A stretch of DNA of 64,000 nt from Alisma plantago-aquatica. Lineage: Eukaryota; Streptophyta; Magnoliopsida; Alismatales; Alismataceae. The notes beneath the pieces are model-generated. The model was not told the DNA's origin and did not search any database. It saw only the letters and a list, made by a program, of their open reading frames with translations. The position numbers were made by a program, and so were the translations under genes. Below, one piece after another: positions 25,168-36,650 of this stretch. The stretch covers positions 342,501,457 to 342,565,456 of the forward strand of contig OY856412.1 in the NCBI GenBank assembly GCA_963693085.1. Reading direction: 5' to 3'. Positions within the stretch are counted from its first letter, which is position 1. Every line of letters starts with the position of its first letter.

Positions 25168-27267
25168 ATGAAATCTCTCAAATGTCCTCTCCTGCTATCA
25201 CAAGATCAGCATAGAAAAACTCTAGACTTGATAGTGCTAAGGTACAGCTCCATGCAGTCCCCAAAGGCTTTCTTCAATCTACAAAAATTCCTGAGTGCTC
25301 TCCAATTGCTGGCTAGGAAGAACAGAACATCGTTAGTCAAAATCATGTGAGTTAACACACAAAATCCTCCATGTTTGAAGGTAGAGATCATCTTACCCTC
25401 CTAAGCTTTATCCACTATACACATCAAAATTTCCATCACCAAGGTAAAGAGTAAAGGGGACAGTGGGTCACCTTGCCTTAACCCATTAGAAGCTCTGAAA
25501 AGACCAAAGGGACAACCATTCACAAGAACATAGAAAAGGCAGTGGTAACACAATCCTTGATAATCTTAATCAAACTATCAAAGAAGACCATAGCATACAT
25601 ACATCTCCATAAAGACTCCCATCTCACATTAGCATATGCCTTTACTAGATCGAGTTTCACACAAACTTTCCTGGATCCATTCTTCACTCCAAAATCAAGC
25701 AAGAATTCCTCCGCAAGTAGGGCATTGTCAGAAATGCTCCTTCCTTTAATGGACGCCATCTAGATAGGGGATATCACCTCAGGAAACACCCTCTTGAGCC
25801 TATTATCCAGCAATTTTGAAATTATCTTGTAAACAACCGAATAGTAGGCTATGGGACGTAGGTCATTCATATTTTCCACCACATATTTCTTTGGTATGAG
25901 CCGAATAAAGGCATGATTGACTCTTCTCAACACCTTGCCACCCATAAGAAACCAACTCACTGCTTTGGCTATGTCATCCTTGACTTGCAGCCACATCGTT
26001 TGAAAGAATCTAGCGTGAAACCCATCTGGCCCCGGGCCTTTTCCACACCAATGTTAAACAAGGCATGCTTTATCTCCTCTTCAGTTGTAGGCCCACATAG
26101 CATAGCGTTCATAGCATCTATAACTTTGCTCGAAGGCAACACATCATCCAGTATTTGTGGCAACACATCTTTATTATAGAGGTTACGGATAAAGTCCACA
26201 ACTTTAGCCCCCACCTCGATATGCGAGTTGACAGTAGACCCATCCTTCTTGAGAAGTGCATGTATGTTATCACTCATCTGGTTTCTCTTTACAACAGCAT
26301 GGTAGATCTTCCTATTTCTATCCCCATCTCTAATCCACTTTAGCTAGCTTCTCTGCTAAAAGCAAATCTCCTCAGCTTTCTCTAACCTGATAAGATCTTC
26401 AGCCTTAGCTGCTTCATCTATGATAGCCTCCTCCAGCAACGAGTCCTTCCTTAGCACTTCAGCAGCCTTGGTATGACTCTCCTTAGAATCGAGCACCAGT
26501 TTGCGCATGTCACTCAACCCCTGTGACCATATCTTAAGGGAAGTTTTTGTCCTGGACAACTTCCCCATTAACACAAATAGCGGATTACCTTCTACCCTAC
26601 ACTCCCAAGCTCCCTTGATGACCTCCACATAGCTGGGCCATTCTAGCTAGCTATTGAAAAAGCAAAAAGGTTTACCCTTGCGTTCCTCTTGTGTCAGCTG
26701 AACCATCAACCATGTGTGATCACTGTTTGGGTGGCCACCTAATTGAACATTGGAAAGAGGGAAGACATAAGGCCATTCCTCATTCACAACTACCCTATCG
26801 ATATGACTCACAATATGCCCCTTCACTTGTCTCTTGTTCTGCCAAGTCACAATACCTCCACTCATATTCAGCTCAATCAAATTATACATGTCTATGGCGT
26901 CATTGAAATGCCTAATGCATGAATCTAGCACTAGTAGCCCTCCCTTCTTCTCATTGTCCTTTCTAATGTGATTATAGTCGCCAATGAAAATCTGAGGAAA
27001 ATCTCTTTGGTTGGCCGAAGCTAACACCTCTCACAACCTTCTTCTACATATTTCAGAGTTGTGCTTGTATACCACTGATACAACCACATGAAGACCACCC
27101 TGATTGATACAACTAGATGTCATCATCGGGTCCATATCAAAGATCACCTGGACATCCCACACCTATGGGTTCTAACCCAAAGTAATTTGTCCACCTTCTA
27201 TCTGATCCAGTTCAAAGCAAACTCCCAACCACTAGGAAACCCAACAACTCTGTCACTCACTTCGCCT
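25168..27267 (-). pseudogene. LINE ORF2 (endonuclease and reverse transcriptase)
   Basis: The endonuclease part (26647-27027) has FPQIFIGDYNHIR (usual GDFN), SHIDRVVVNEEW and a PNSDHTWLM block in the place of SDH. The linker follows (26356-26628). RT pieces include AFIRLIPKK and DLRPIAYYSVVYKIISKLL (25760-25996), SISDNALLAEE and KLDLVKAYANV (25520-25759), and ILTNDVLFFLAS (25206-25391) where active elements have FADD. There are frameshifts or stops at nearly every junction. In life it would nick target DNA and reverse-transcribe the element RNA. Confidence 0.8.
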
Positions 27268-28801
27268 CTAATTCTCATCTCCAACCGAACCACCAACGTA
27301 GCCCTCACCTCTTGGATGATCTCCATGAGCTTCATCTTCTTTCCCACATGAGATGCACCCATGAGGTTTGAGGATAGGATGAACACTAAATGGAGAAAAC
27401 CCGACTTCCTTTCTAGGGGTCGCCCCTCCACTTCTTGTTCTTCTACGAGACACATGAGGTACCATTATGACCACCACAGGTACACCAACCTCCCCTTCCA
27501 AACCCTCCAACACAACAAAGGAGTTTGATGCCTCTACTCCTTCAGTTGCCACATCTTCAACTTCTTTCTCCTTACCTTTCCTTCTAGATATGTTGGCAGA
27601 TGGTATGAAACCATCATCAACGCCAGTGGTGGTGGTACCCTCTGGCATAACATCGGTAACCTCATGTTCACTCACATCCCTTACATCCTATGGAATAGGC
27701 AGTGGTCTGGCACCCATCACATCTGCACAATCTGTAGATGGTTCCATGTACATCATCACCTCTTGTGATAAGTCTTCTATCGGCGTTACACCAACCTCCT
27801 GCTCACAAGCTGAAACTTATGGAGGCCTGCTCCTATTGCCCCTCTACTTTCTGTTCCTTCTCCTTCTCAGATTGTTATCCATATCCCTCCCTCTCATTAT
27901 GATCGTCTCAGCCACAACATCCCTCTCGCCCGGGCAAGACTCCTCACAGTGCCCGAAGACACAACATTTCTCACATCGATCTGGCAAAGCATCATAGATG
28001 ACCTTGACCTCCATACCCTTTCCATCCAGCATCTCCACCATAATAATAGGGGGTGGTCTTCTGTTAGCCTTGACCTTGACACATATATGTGAAGCTCCTG
28101 CATATCATCCTCTAGACCAGGAGTCGATGACTTTGGGGGTTCTAATTCCATAGGAGATGATAGAGATTGCTTGCCTCATCTAATGCGGCCCAACTTCTGA
28201 CAGAGTAACCCACATAGGGGCTGAGGTGAGTGTTGACCTTCTAAGATCCACCTCTGGCATCCACCTACGATTGAGCACCAACTTGCTATCTAAAAACCAA
28301 GGGCCTTCCTCCAAGACAGCTGACATATCCTCAGCAGACACAAACCTCGCCAGGAACAGTCCACCAACTAGAACTGATAGTTGCAACTCCCCCTTCAGTC
28401 TCTAGGATTTAATCATCTATTTGTGTAGCTATTCTGACACATGCATTTTCTTGAGCACCTGGACGATCACCGAGGACCTATGGAACTCCTCCATGGCTTC
28501 GACCACTAGGACCGGAAACGTCATCCATGGTCTATCATCCTTCTCCTTGAAAGCGGGCTCACGAAGATCACTAGGAAGCAGCAAAGGCTTGAGGTTCCTA
28601 GCGACTGCCATCGGCTTTGACAAGATGTTCGCCCACGACCGCCTGATGGTCACATTGATCCTCGGGTCATCCCAGTTCCCCGTCGTGGAGGAAACTGGGA
28701 GGGCATCATCAGAAATTGGAAAAAGGGGTGGAGGTCAACATGGGGGAATCCACACTGGCCTGGGCGACCCCGACTATGGGGCACCGCAATTGCCATCCTA
28801 G
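27268..28801 (-). pseudogene. LINE ORF1 (DUF4283-like domain and CCHC knuckle)
   Basis: Near 28180-28386, LVGGLFLARFVSAEDMSAVL followed by EEGPWFLDSKLVL is the plant LINE ORF1 domain (DUF4283). Further on, CEKCCVFGHCEESC (about 27940-27985) is a CX2CX4HX4C zinc knuckle that binds RNA. The N-terminal part (28429-28801) includes RRSWANILSK. A Ser/Thr-rich tail lies near 27268-27675. Several frameshifts and stops separate the pieces. Confidence 0.75.
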
Positions 28802-28856
28802 AGATGGATGGGATCTCTCTCTTTCTAAAGAACAATGCAGGTTACTTCTTGAATCA

Positions 28857-28870
28857 CTGGTATAGCAGAT
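28857..28870. repeat. LINE target site duplication, 5' side
   Basis: CTGGTATAGCAGAT pairs with 23952-23965. Confidence 0.8.
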
Positions 28871-30029
28871 GGAATACATAAAATGTGAAAATGGATCTAA
28901 AACTTGGCTATGAGAATAGATCCAACGTTCTTTTGGTAGTTACGCAATTGAAATATATATAATACAGAATCATATACCATACAATTATTGGTAAATGCAT
29001 GAAAAGAAAGACGACTTACCCTAAGTACATTGTAACTATCTTTATTTTTCTCCCAAAATAGTACACTTAAAAATAATTCACATATGGAATGGAAATTTCA
29101 ACATCTAATCCATGTGATACAAAATGCCACTTTTGTTTTCTCATTACCACTATGAAACTATTGCATAGGATATAGTTGCATCCAAACAAGGAAAATAACT
29201 AATATTATATCATATTTTCCATAAGAAGGATGACCCTAGTCCATTTAGAAAATTTAGAAGTACTCTTCTGGTGTTGTAAACAACACATAGTCCTATGTAG
29301 ATGATTCTTATATTTGTTGCACTGGGAAAATATTAATAAACCATATATAACACATGAAATAGTGATATTGCGGTAGAAGTGAGAGTATTTATTGTTGATA
29401 ATTGGTGGGTTGTAACCGTGTGCTTCTTATTAAGTGTTGAATTCTAATATATATTTTCTAACCTTTTTGATTGAGTGGTGTTCATTCTTAACATGTATTA
29501 GTGAAATATGGCATCTATATAAGGTCATATTGTGTGTATAAGAGTCAATAATGAAAGGCTCAACCATCTTCATTTCTTTATCAATTAGTCTATTTTTTGT
29601 GAATTGGATTTTATCAGTATAATGACTAGGATTGTTGACACCATGGCCTATCTAAAAGTACCTTATGAAGAGAAGGTCAAAATATAATGGGTGATATTAT
29701 GTTTATACTACTATAAATGAGGAACAAGATCAAACTCATGGAATAGTTATAATAATTTGAAATAAAATTATATTATAGTTATAGGGGTAGGTTTTGGTTA
29801 TTAGATGGTAATATTAATGTTGAAAGTAATAGTTGTGTGCTTCATAGGCATAATGATAAAAAATAAGGTTTTGATTATTTTTAATGAATGTTAATTCATG
29901 AAGAATTTTAAACAACTTTCATAAAAGAAGTAGCATTGTATACAATTTTCTAGAAGGGAATATTTTTCTAATAATTTGATGCTAATTATATTAAAAAAGC
30001 ATGCAATATTTCCATATTTTTTATTTATG
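28871..30029. other. AT-rich DNA, nothing recognised
   Basis: No convincing ORF, terminal repeat or known element. Confidence 0.5.
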
Positions 30030-30236
30030 AGAGAATCACCCCCGTAGAAGTGCCACATTAGTGACCCCCAGACAATGTAAATTCTCGATACATGAGAGGG
30101 TGTGGTCCGGTCACCCCCTCCCATGCCCAATCAAATTCGTGTTACTATTTTAGAGCACCTTTGGCGTGATTCGAACCCGGGTCCTTCATCTAGACTTATC
30201 GAGCTATAACCAGTCGGGCTACTCTGGCTGGACTAA
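30030..30236 (-). mobile_element. tRNA-derived SINE
   Basis: On the minus strand an A-box-like TAGCCCGACTGG (30210-30221) is followed about 30 bases on by a perfect B-box core, GGGTTCGAATCA (30167-30178). This is the spacing of an internal RNA polymerase III promoter. About 140 bases of unrelated body follow and end in an AT-rich tail near 30030. No tRNA cloverleaf folds, so this is a SINE, not a tRNA gene. The ends and target duplication are not resolved. Confidence 0.55.
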
Positions 30237-30668
30237 AAGTAGAATTGTCTATATAATTAATTAACAAATATGCATTTTAGATAGCTACCAGATAACAGTA
30301 GGAAGTGATGTAGAATCACAAGTACCTATAAATATTTACCAACTACTTTTTAAAAATAAAAAATGACTCTAATTGTGTTGTTTTTCTCACCTCATTGATC
30401 AGCAAACTATTCTCGTCATATCATGCGAAATTTTTATGATGATTAATGTGCAATAGCTAATTGAAAAAGTTGGAGTAAATATGTTCAGAATACTATTAGT
30501 GACGCATCAAACACTAAAACTTATCAAGTGAATTTAAATCGATATATGATAGAAATGTAACATCTCTTTTTACTCTATAAATTTGTCCAGTTTTCAACCA
30601 CTACTCAAAAGTTGTTTAACTATAGTGTACAGTCAGTAGTGGATGCTTCTTGTCCTACACCACATGAA

Positions 30669-31087
30669 TAGGGGTAGAGCTAGGGTGAAACGAAGAGGCT
30701 ATGCTTCCACCAAAAAAAAATGAAATATCAAATATATGTGTATGTCTATAACTAAATTTTATAACATATATAATCTAGAACTAGAATAAGACATAAATCT
30801 TTGGTGGTGCAGCAGTGAACATGTGGTCTCCCATCTTGTTAGTCATGGGTTTGAATCCTTTCTCACACAAGTTTTAGAAATTTTCTAGTTATGTATATAC
30901 ATGATTCTAAAGATATATAAATCAAAGAATACAAATGAAAAACAAAGAGAAATTGGTCTAGTAGCTTGTCTTTTGCTAAACATTCACAAGGCCTCAAGTT
31001 CAAAACCTATGTTGAGAATTTTTTTTTACAATTAAGTTATTTTGTGAAAATTTTGCCCCCAACCATCAAATCCTGGCTCCACCACTG
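30669..31087. mobile_element. hAT-type MITE with 8-bp target duplication
   Basis: Ends TAGGGGTAGAGCTAGGG and (reverse complement of the right end) CAGTGGTGGAGCCAGGA form imperfect terminal inverted repeats. It is flanked by CACATGAA (30661-30668) and TACATGAA (31088-31095), 7 of 8 identical, as expected for hAT. It is 419 bp without coding capacity. Two tRNA-like box pairs lie inside: GTGCAGCAGTG plus GGGTTTGAATCC, and TGGTCTAGTAGCTTG plus AAGTTCAAAACC. Confidence 0.6.
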
Positions 31088-31095
31088 TACATGAA

Positions 31096-31559
31096 CCTAA
31101 TCAACGACATGATTTTCACTGGTTGTCATCCTATAGATTTTACATAATATTCATATAACTTAGTACTTGTATGTTACAGTTTTATAATGGACATTCAAAT
31201 TCAAGGGTGTCTTTAATTTTGACAGTTGCAATTATTTACACTATGATTTCAAGATTTAGGTGGTGAAACTCACTCAAAAATTAAAAAGAACACATAACAC
31301 TCATTCTACATCTACTTTTACAATAAAAGAAATTTAAAATTGACCAATACTCCGTTTATACATACATGATATGTATTTTCCATTCAATTAGTACAAAAGT
31401 AACACACAAAAGTAACAAATGACTGTTAAAAATCATGTTTAGGCCATTATTGAACCATTCCCCTATAACAAAAATATTTCTTTCAATACACATTATATAC
31501 AAACAGAAGAAAAATAAGTGCAAATATCACTAACTAATTATAAATGGCAATCTTTCTAT
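31096..31559. other. AT-rich DNA, nothing recognised
   Basis: No ORF or repeat structure that I can support. Confidence 0.5.
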
Positions 31560-32010
31560 TGATGTGATTAAAGCTTTAAAAGAAGTCATGGTTTCCTTTC
31601 TCGAGTCTCGACATGATGGTTTTCACTCTTAGCGACCTACTGACATATTTCTATATGATTAGACTAATGGAAAGCACACTTGTGTTGATCTTAATAGGTT
31701 TCTTCATTGACTGAAAATATTACAAATAACTATGAGGAAGGATAAACAACGTCTGATGCGGCTACACAACAAGTCCATAAGCATGGTGATCCATGTGAAG
31801 AAAACAATTACCATATTTTCTACCATTTGTATTTGATATTTTTCTGGAGCTATCTAATGATTCAGTTTCTCTCTTTGGGTGCATCCAAAATATCATGAAT
31901 AGGCATGTAATGATCCCATCATCAACATCTTTTGATTTTGTCTATTGATCTGTTGGGTTCCATCAAAAAACGATTGATGGTACAATTTTTAAACCATGCC
32001 TCTATGAAAG
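31560..32010 (+). pseudogene. second fossil of the YLDDG-type RT family (C-terminal part)
   Basis: It aligns by eye with 7765-8220. GAAAGCACAC followed by a TGTTGATCTTA block (HTCVDL, compare HTYVDLTGVSPL), the GATGCGGCTACACA block (compare GATGTGGCCACACA) and the TTTGTATTTGATATTTTT block all occur in the same order and spacing. It is more decayed than the first copy, with no usable frame. Only the last few hundred bases of the gene are recognisable. Confidence 0.55.
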
Positions 32011-32488
32011 CATTTCTTTAGACTACCAAGGGTTATACTATGCTAATTTGTAGAGACCCCAATTTTCTTTACAATCAAAAGCTAAGAAAAAGAAAACTAT
32101 AAATTTCAATATAAAAAAGTAAACCATTATGTCAGTTTTATAGTCCTTATGAACTTGTTTCCCAATAAGAAAATATTTTCTACAATACATTTTACATGAA
32201 AACTAAAATATAAAATGCACACCATAGAACAAAAATTATACACATGAATAGTCATTAATTGGGTTTATCTCAAGTTCTATTTGAAGATGTGTGTATCACT
32301 GCACGAGAAAAATGATTTTAGGTCAAACACTAAATGTGTTTATATATCCAATATGTTTTTTGCAAATATCCTTTTCCTTTATGTGGTGATAAATTGAATA
32401 TATGCAAATCATAGGATTGTGATAATGCAAAATCATTCTAGTATGATATAATGTCTCCACAATAGTTTTAACAAGACAATATAAATTG
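32011..32488. other. AT-rich DNA, nothing recognised
   Basis: No feature supported. It ends in a (TA)n tract. Confidence 0.5.
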
Positions 32489-32566
<78 letters not shown>

Positions 32567-32567
32567 G
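32489..32567. repeat. (TA)n microsatellite
   Basis: About 36 TA dinucleotides directly upstream of the RTE fragment. Confidence 0.95.
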
Positions 32568-32599
32568 TATACTTTATTACATTGTATGCTATTTAAATG

Positions 32600-33390
32600 T
32601 AGCTGGTTTCAAGACTGGGTAAAGAATGAGTATCGGTGGTAGGTTGGCAACTAGTGGAAAAATTGTGTCACTCTTCGTGAGACATCAAATCTTATGGTTT
32701 TATGATCGATAGAAGTAAAACTAAATGTAGGCATTGCAATTTAAGCCAATCGAGAATTGAAAATGATGGGGTAAAGTTGGATGGAAGGGATGTACCAATA
32801 TGTACTTGGGCTCTATTATAGAAAGGAAGGGTTAGGCTCAAGATTATACTTATCACATGATCATAACAAGGTGGTTGAAGTGGAGGAGTGCAATTGGAGT
32901 AGTATGCGATCAAAAGATCCCTCTCAGATTAAAAACAAGTTTTATAGAACAACTATATGCCCAACCATGCTATATGGGAGTGAATGTTGGGCAGTGAAAA
33001 ACAAGGTCTCAACAAGATGAATATGGACATAATGCATATGTTGAGATGGATGTGTAGGAAGATGAGAAAAGATTGGTTGAGGAATGACTATATCATAAAC
33101 AAAATTGGTGAAGGTGAGCATCGAGTCAAGATGTATGAAGGTCGTCACAGATGGAATACACATGTGCAATGTACACCGACAAATGTACATATTTTAAGCA
33201 AGGATATTGAGTCAAGTAAAACTAAGAAGCAAAGGCATGCCTAAATTAACTTGGGAAGAGCTTATAAAAGAGAGATTTTGAAACTTTACATCTTAATCAG
33301 AATATGACCCATTATAGAGCTAATTTGAAAAGAAAGATCCATATAGTCGACCCCAATATGATTGGGATTCATGCTTAATGATGATATATG
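32600..33390 (+). pseudogene. RTE-type LINE, 3' fragment
   Basis: NDGVKLDGRDVP (from 32760), KNKFYRTTICPTMLYGSECW (from 32930) with AVKNK, then MHMLRWMCRKMRKDWLRND (from 33014) are the C-terminal RT signature of plant RTE elements (FYRTAIRPAMLYG, RMLRWMCG). Two frames are used, so at least one frameshift exists. The end, at about 33335-33390, encodes the VDPNMIGIH-type terminus, then GATGATATATGG and a (TA)n run. That fits the simple-repeat tail of RTE elements. The element is 5' truncated. Confidence 0.75.
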
Positions 33391-33391
33391 G

Positions 33392-33426
<35 letters not shown>

Positions 33427-33436
33427 TATATATATG

Positions 33437-33832
33437 GAGTCAGGCTAGAATACACTCGAGTGTATCCAGAGCGGAATACACTCAAGTAGTTTTTCATGAT
33501 GCAATATTTTTTTTGAAAATCTAATCCATTGATCTTCTTAAACATCTCGTGAAAAACTCATACGCAAAATTTGAGCACATTTGGATATGTATAGATCATG
33601 TTATGAAGACCGCAAAATGTATACATTTCAAATTAGTTTCGTGCGTCGATTTTGTTGCCCTTGGATGAGTGACTTACGCTCATCCAAATGGGCTCAAAAT
33701 TTGTATGTAGCCTAGTTATAGTATGAAGGTGAAGATCAATAGTTTACATTTTGAAAAAAATAGTCTTCATATGCAAACATACTTGAGTGTATTCGTGCGA
33801 TCCGTACACTCGAGTGTATTCTAGCCTGACTC
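33437..33832. mobile_element. MITE 1 with long palindromic termini
   Basis: A 396-bp element with terminal inverted repeats GAGTCAGGCTAGAATACACT at both ends, each continuing into the small palindrome ACACTCGAGTGT. It is flanked by TA runs on both sides, suggesting TA target preference (Tc1/Mariner-like or similar). There is no coding capacity. Confidence 0.75.
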
Positions 33833-34247
<415 letters not shown>

Positions 34248-34642
34248 AGTCAGGCTAGAATACACTCGAGTGTACAGATCGCATGAATACACTCAAGTGT
34301 GTTTGCATATCAAGAGCCATTAATTGCAAAATGTAAACCATTGATCTTCACTGTCTTACTATAAATAAGCTACATGCAAATTTTGAGCCCATTTGGATGA
34401 GTGTAACTCACTCATCCAAGGGCAACAAAATTGACGTCTGAAACTAATTTGAATTGAATAATTTTTACGATCATTATAACATGACCTATAAATGACCAAA
34501 TGTGCTCAAATTTTGTATATGAGATATTCACAAAATGCTTATGAAGAGCAATGTATTAGATTTTTGAAAAAAATATTGCATCATGAAAAATTACTTGAGT
34601 GTATTCTGCTTTGAATACACTCAAGTGTATTCTTGCCTGACT
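34248..34642. mobile_element. MITE 2, inverted copy of the MITE 1 family
   Basis: A 395-bp element with AGTCAGGCTAGAATACACTC at the left and an inverted match at the right (CACTCAAGTGTATTCTTGCC). Its interior matches MITE 1 in reverse complement; for example TTTTTCATGATGCAATA in MITE 1 appears as TATTGCATCATGAAAAA here. Confidence 0.78.
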
Positions 34643-34650
34643 CTCTCTCT

Positions 34651-34653
<3 letters not shown>

Positions 34654-34687
<34 letters not shown>

Positions 34688-34693
34688 TATATA
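34654..34693. repeat. (TA)n tract
   Basis: TA repeat between MITE 2 and MITE 3. Confidence 0.9.
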
Positions 34694-35010
34694 CAAATAT
34701 TTGTTACCCGAGTTGGATATCCAAGATTAGTTACCCATAGATCTAGTTTTATGATAGGAAAGCACCAAATTGTAATGATCGTCGAATTTGTAATACAAAT
34801 GCTCATTTTGTAAAAATAATGTCAATTTTGTATTTTGGCTGTTGAAAATGGGAAAACTGATATTTTTGAAAAAAAAATCTCCAACGCTAACTGTAACCAG
34901 CAGCAAAAATTTATAATCAGAATGCAAAAATTATAATAAAATTACTCAATTTGTAACGACAATGTTGGAAAACTAATTTATGTTATCCAACTGGGAAATG
35001 ATACATTCCT
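34694..35010. mobile_element. MITE 3 (degenerate inverted-repeat element)
   Basis: The left end reads TTACCCGAGTTGGATATCCA. The right end in reverse complement reads TTTCCCAGTTGGATAACATA. The two halves continue to match imperfectly for over 80 bases, with repeated AATTTGTAA motifs. It is about 317 bp and flanked by TA tracts. It resembles MITE 4 in sequence (GTTACCC, AGATCTA, GATAGGAA/AATAGGAA). Confidence 0.55.
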
Positions 35011-35052
35011 ATATATATATATATACATATGAATACATATATATGTATATAT

Positions 35053-35389
35053 AGGGTATTTATTCAGTACCCATGCGGGTAACTAACTTTCATTACCTAC
35101 AGATCTATTTTGTAATAGGAAGGCACCTAATTGTAAAGAGACAACCAAAATTGTAATACAAAGACACATTTTGTAATACATCATGAAATTTTTATTCTGT
35201 CTCTGAATATAGTAAAATGATATTTATGACAACAGTTTACATAGTATTACAAAACAAGACTTTGTGTTACAATTTTGGTCATCTCATTACAACATTGTCT
35301 GTCTCAATACAAATATGTAACTTCCTATTACAAAACAGATGGACGGGTAACTAATCTTAGTTACCCGCATGGGTAGTGAATGCGTAGCC

Positions 35390-35390
<1 letters not shown>
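35053..35390. mobile_element. MITE 4 with long terminal inverted repeats
   Basis: A 338-bp element. The left end has ACCCATGCGGGTAACTAA and the right end in reverse complement has the same ACCCATGCGGGTAACTAA; both then continue into TTTTGTAATAGGAAG. The arms are over 100 bases. TA tracts flank both sides. Confidence 0.72.
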
Positions 35391-35430
<40 letters not shown>

Positions 35431-35435
35431 GTATG

Positions 35436-35505
<70 letters not shown>
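35391..35505. repeat. (TA)n tract
   Basis: TA repeat with TGTA variants directly right of MITE 4. Confidence 0.92.
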
Positions 35506-35506
<1 letters not shown>

Positions 35507-35722
35507 CAATATAAGTATATAATGAATTTCAAGCTCATTGTCAGATATAAAATAGGTATATTGTACATATGGATAAGTGAAAAATATCTAATTTTAACAA
35601 TTTTTTTGGGGACAAGTAAATGACCATTAATATGGATGGATGTAAAAAAATGGGTATATAATTTTAGTTATTCAAATGACTCTCATGATCTCACCATAGG
35701 ATGTTTCTCACTAGATAATTAT

Positions 35723-35726
<4 letters not shown>

Positions 35727-35810
<84 letters not shown>
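35727..35810. repeat. (TA)n microsatellite
   Basis: About 40 TA dinucleotides. Confidence 0.95.
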
Positions 35811-35816
<6 letters not shown>

Positions 35817-36650
35817 AAGTACGCCATAAACATTGAGGCTCATGATCACATCTTTATGAAGCAAAGCAATCAATAGCTCCAAGTATCAATATGAACATAA
35901 GAACTAGCCAAACCACATTATCTAAATTTATATGGGCTCATGATAATGATGGAGAAAATATGGCTAAATCATAAAATCATATTGAGAACATTTCAAAGAA
36001 AATGGCCATAAAATTGTTTAGAAAAATATTAAGTTAGAAAGTCTGATCATGTTTGTATGTGAAGGAAATTCTTATCTATAACACACATTTATATTTTATA
36101 ATGACATTATTTTTGTTATCTACTCTAATTCATTACACAATAATATCTCTAAGCATGTGCGTTAACTAGTATGCTCAAAGATGTTTGAAAACTCTCATTC
36201 GAAAAAAGAATACCCAATCAAATGGAATGATTGCAAAAAATCAATATTTTTCTTATCCCCGCTTTCCTCCTAAAGTTTTGTCTCTGGTTTCCCTTTGTTT
36301 ATATCATTTATAAGTCATATCCTAAAACTAACTTTTCTATATTCTAATAAGTAGATGGTAACATAGACCCTCTCCTCATGATTTTGTACTCTTTATACTT
36401 CATTCTTCCAAACAAGGCAATGATATCCACACCATCTTTCTGTCAAACACATTCAAGTTTACGAAAAATATAAAGACATCTTTATTATTAAAATAAATCA
36501 CAAAAGGTAGGCGTGGGTGTGTGACTCTTTCTGATCTCTACACCCTATGGTGTCTTCTATACAATGAGCCATACAACAGGGTAGTACTATGATCGATCAC
36601 CTGACTATGAGCCCACTCACACCACTTTTTCCTCCTATTGCATCAGCCAT
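35811..36650. other. AT-rich DNA, nothing recognised
   Basis: No supported ORF, terminal repeat or known domain. Confidence 0.5.

Larger units (their letters stand above)
23966..28856 (-). mobile_element. L1-type LINE, apparently full length, decayed
   Basis: A minus-strand non-LTR retrotransposon of about 4.9 kb. The poly(A) tail appears as poly-T at 23967-23976, and a 14-bp target duplication brackets the element. Gene order on the minus strand is ORF1 (28801 to about 27270), then endonuclease, then RT. The 3' part (23980-25160) probably carries the RT C-terminus and 3' UTR but has no long ORF. Both duplicates being present means the 5' end is complete or nearly so. Confidence 0.88.

Noticed and set aside
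30165..30235. Possible tRNA gene
   Set aside because: Only the promoter boxes are tRNA-like. No cloverleaf or acceptor stem pairs, so it is called a SINE.
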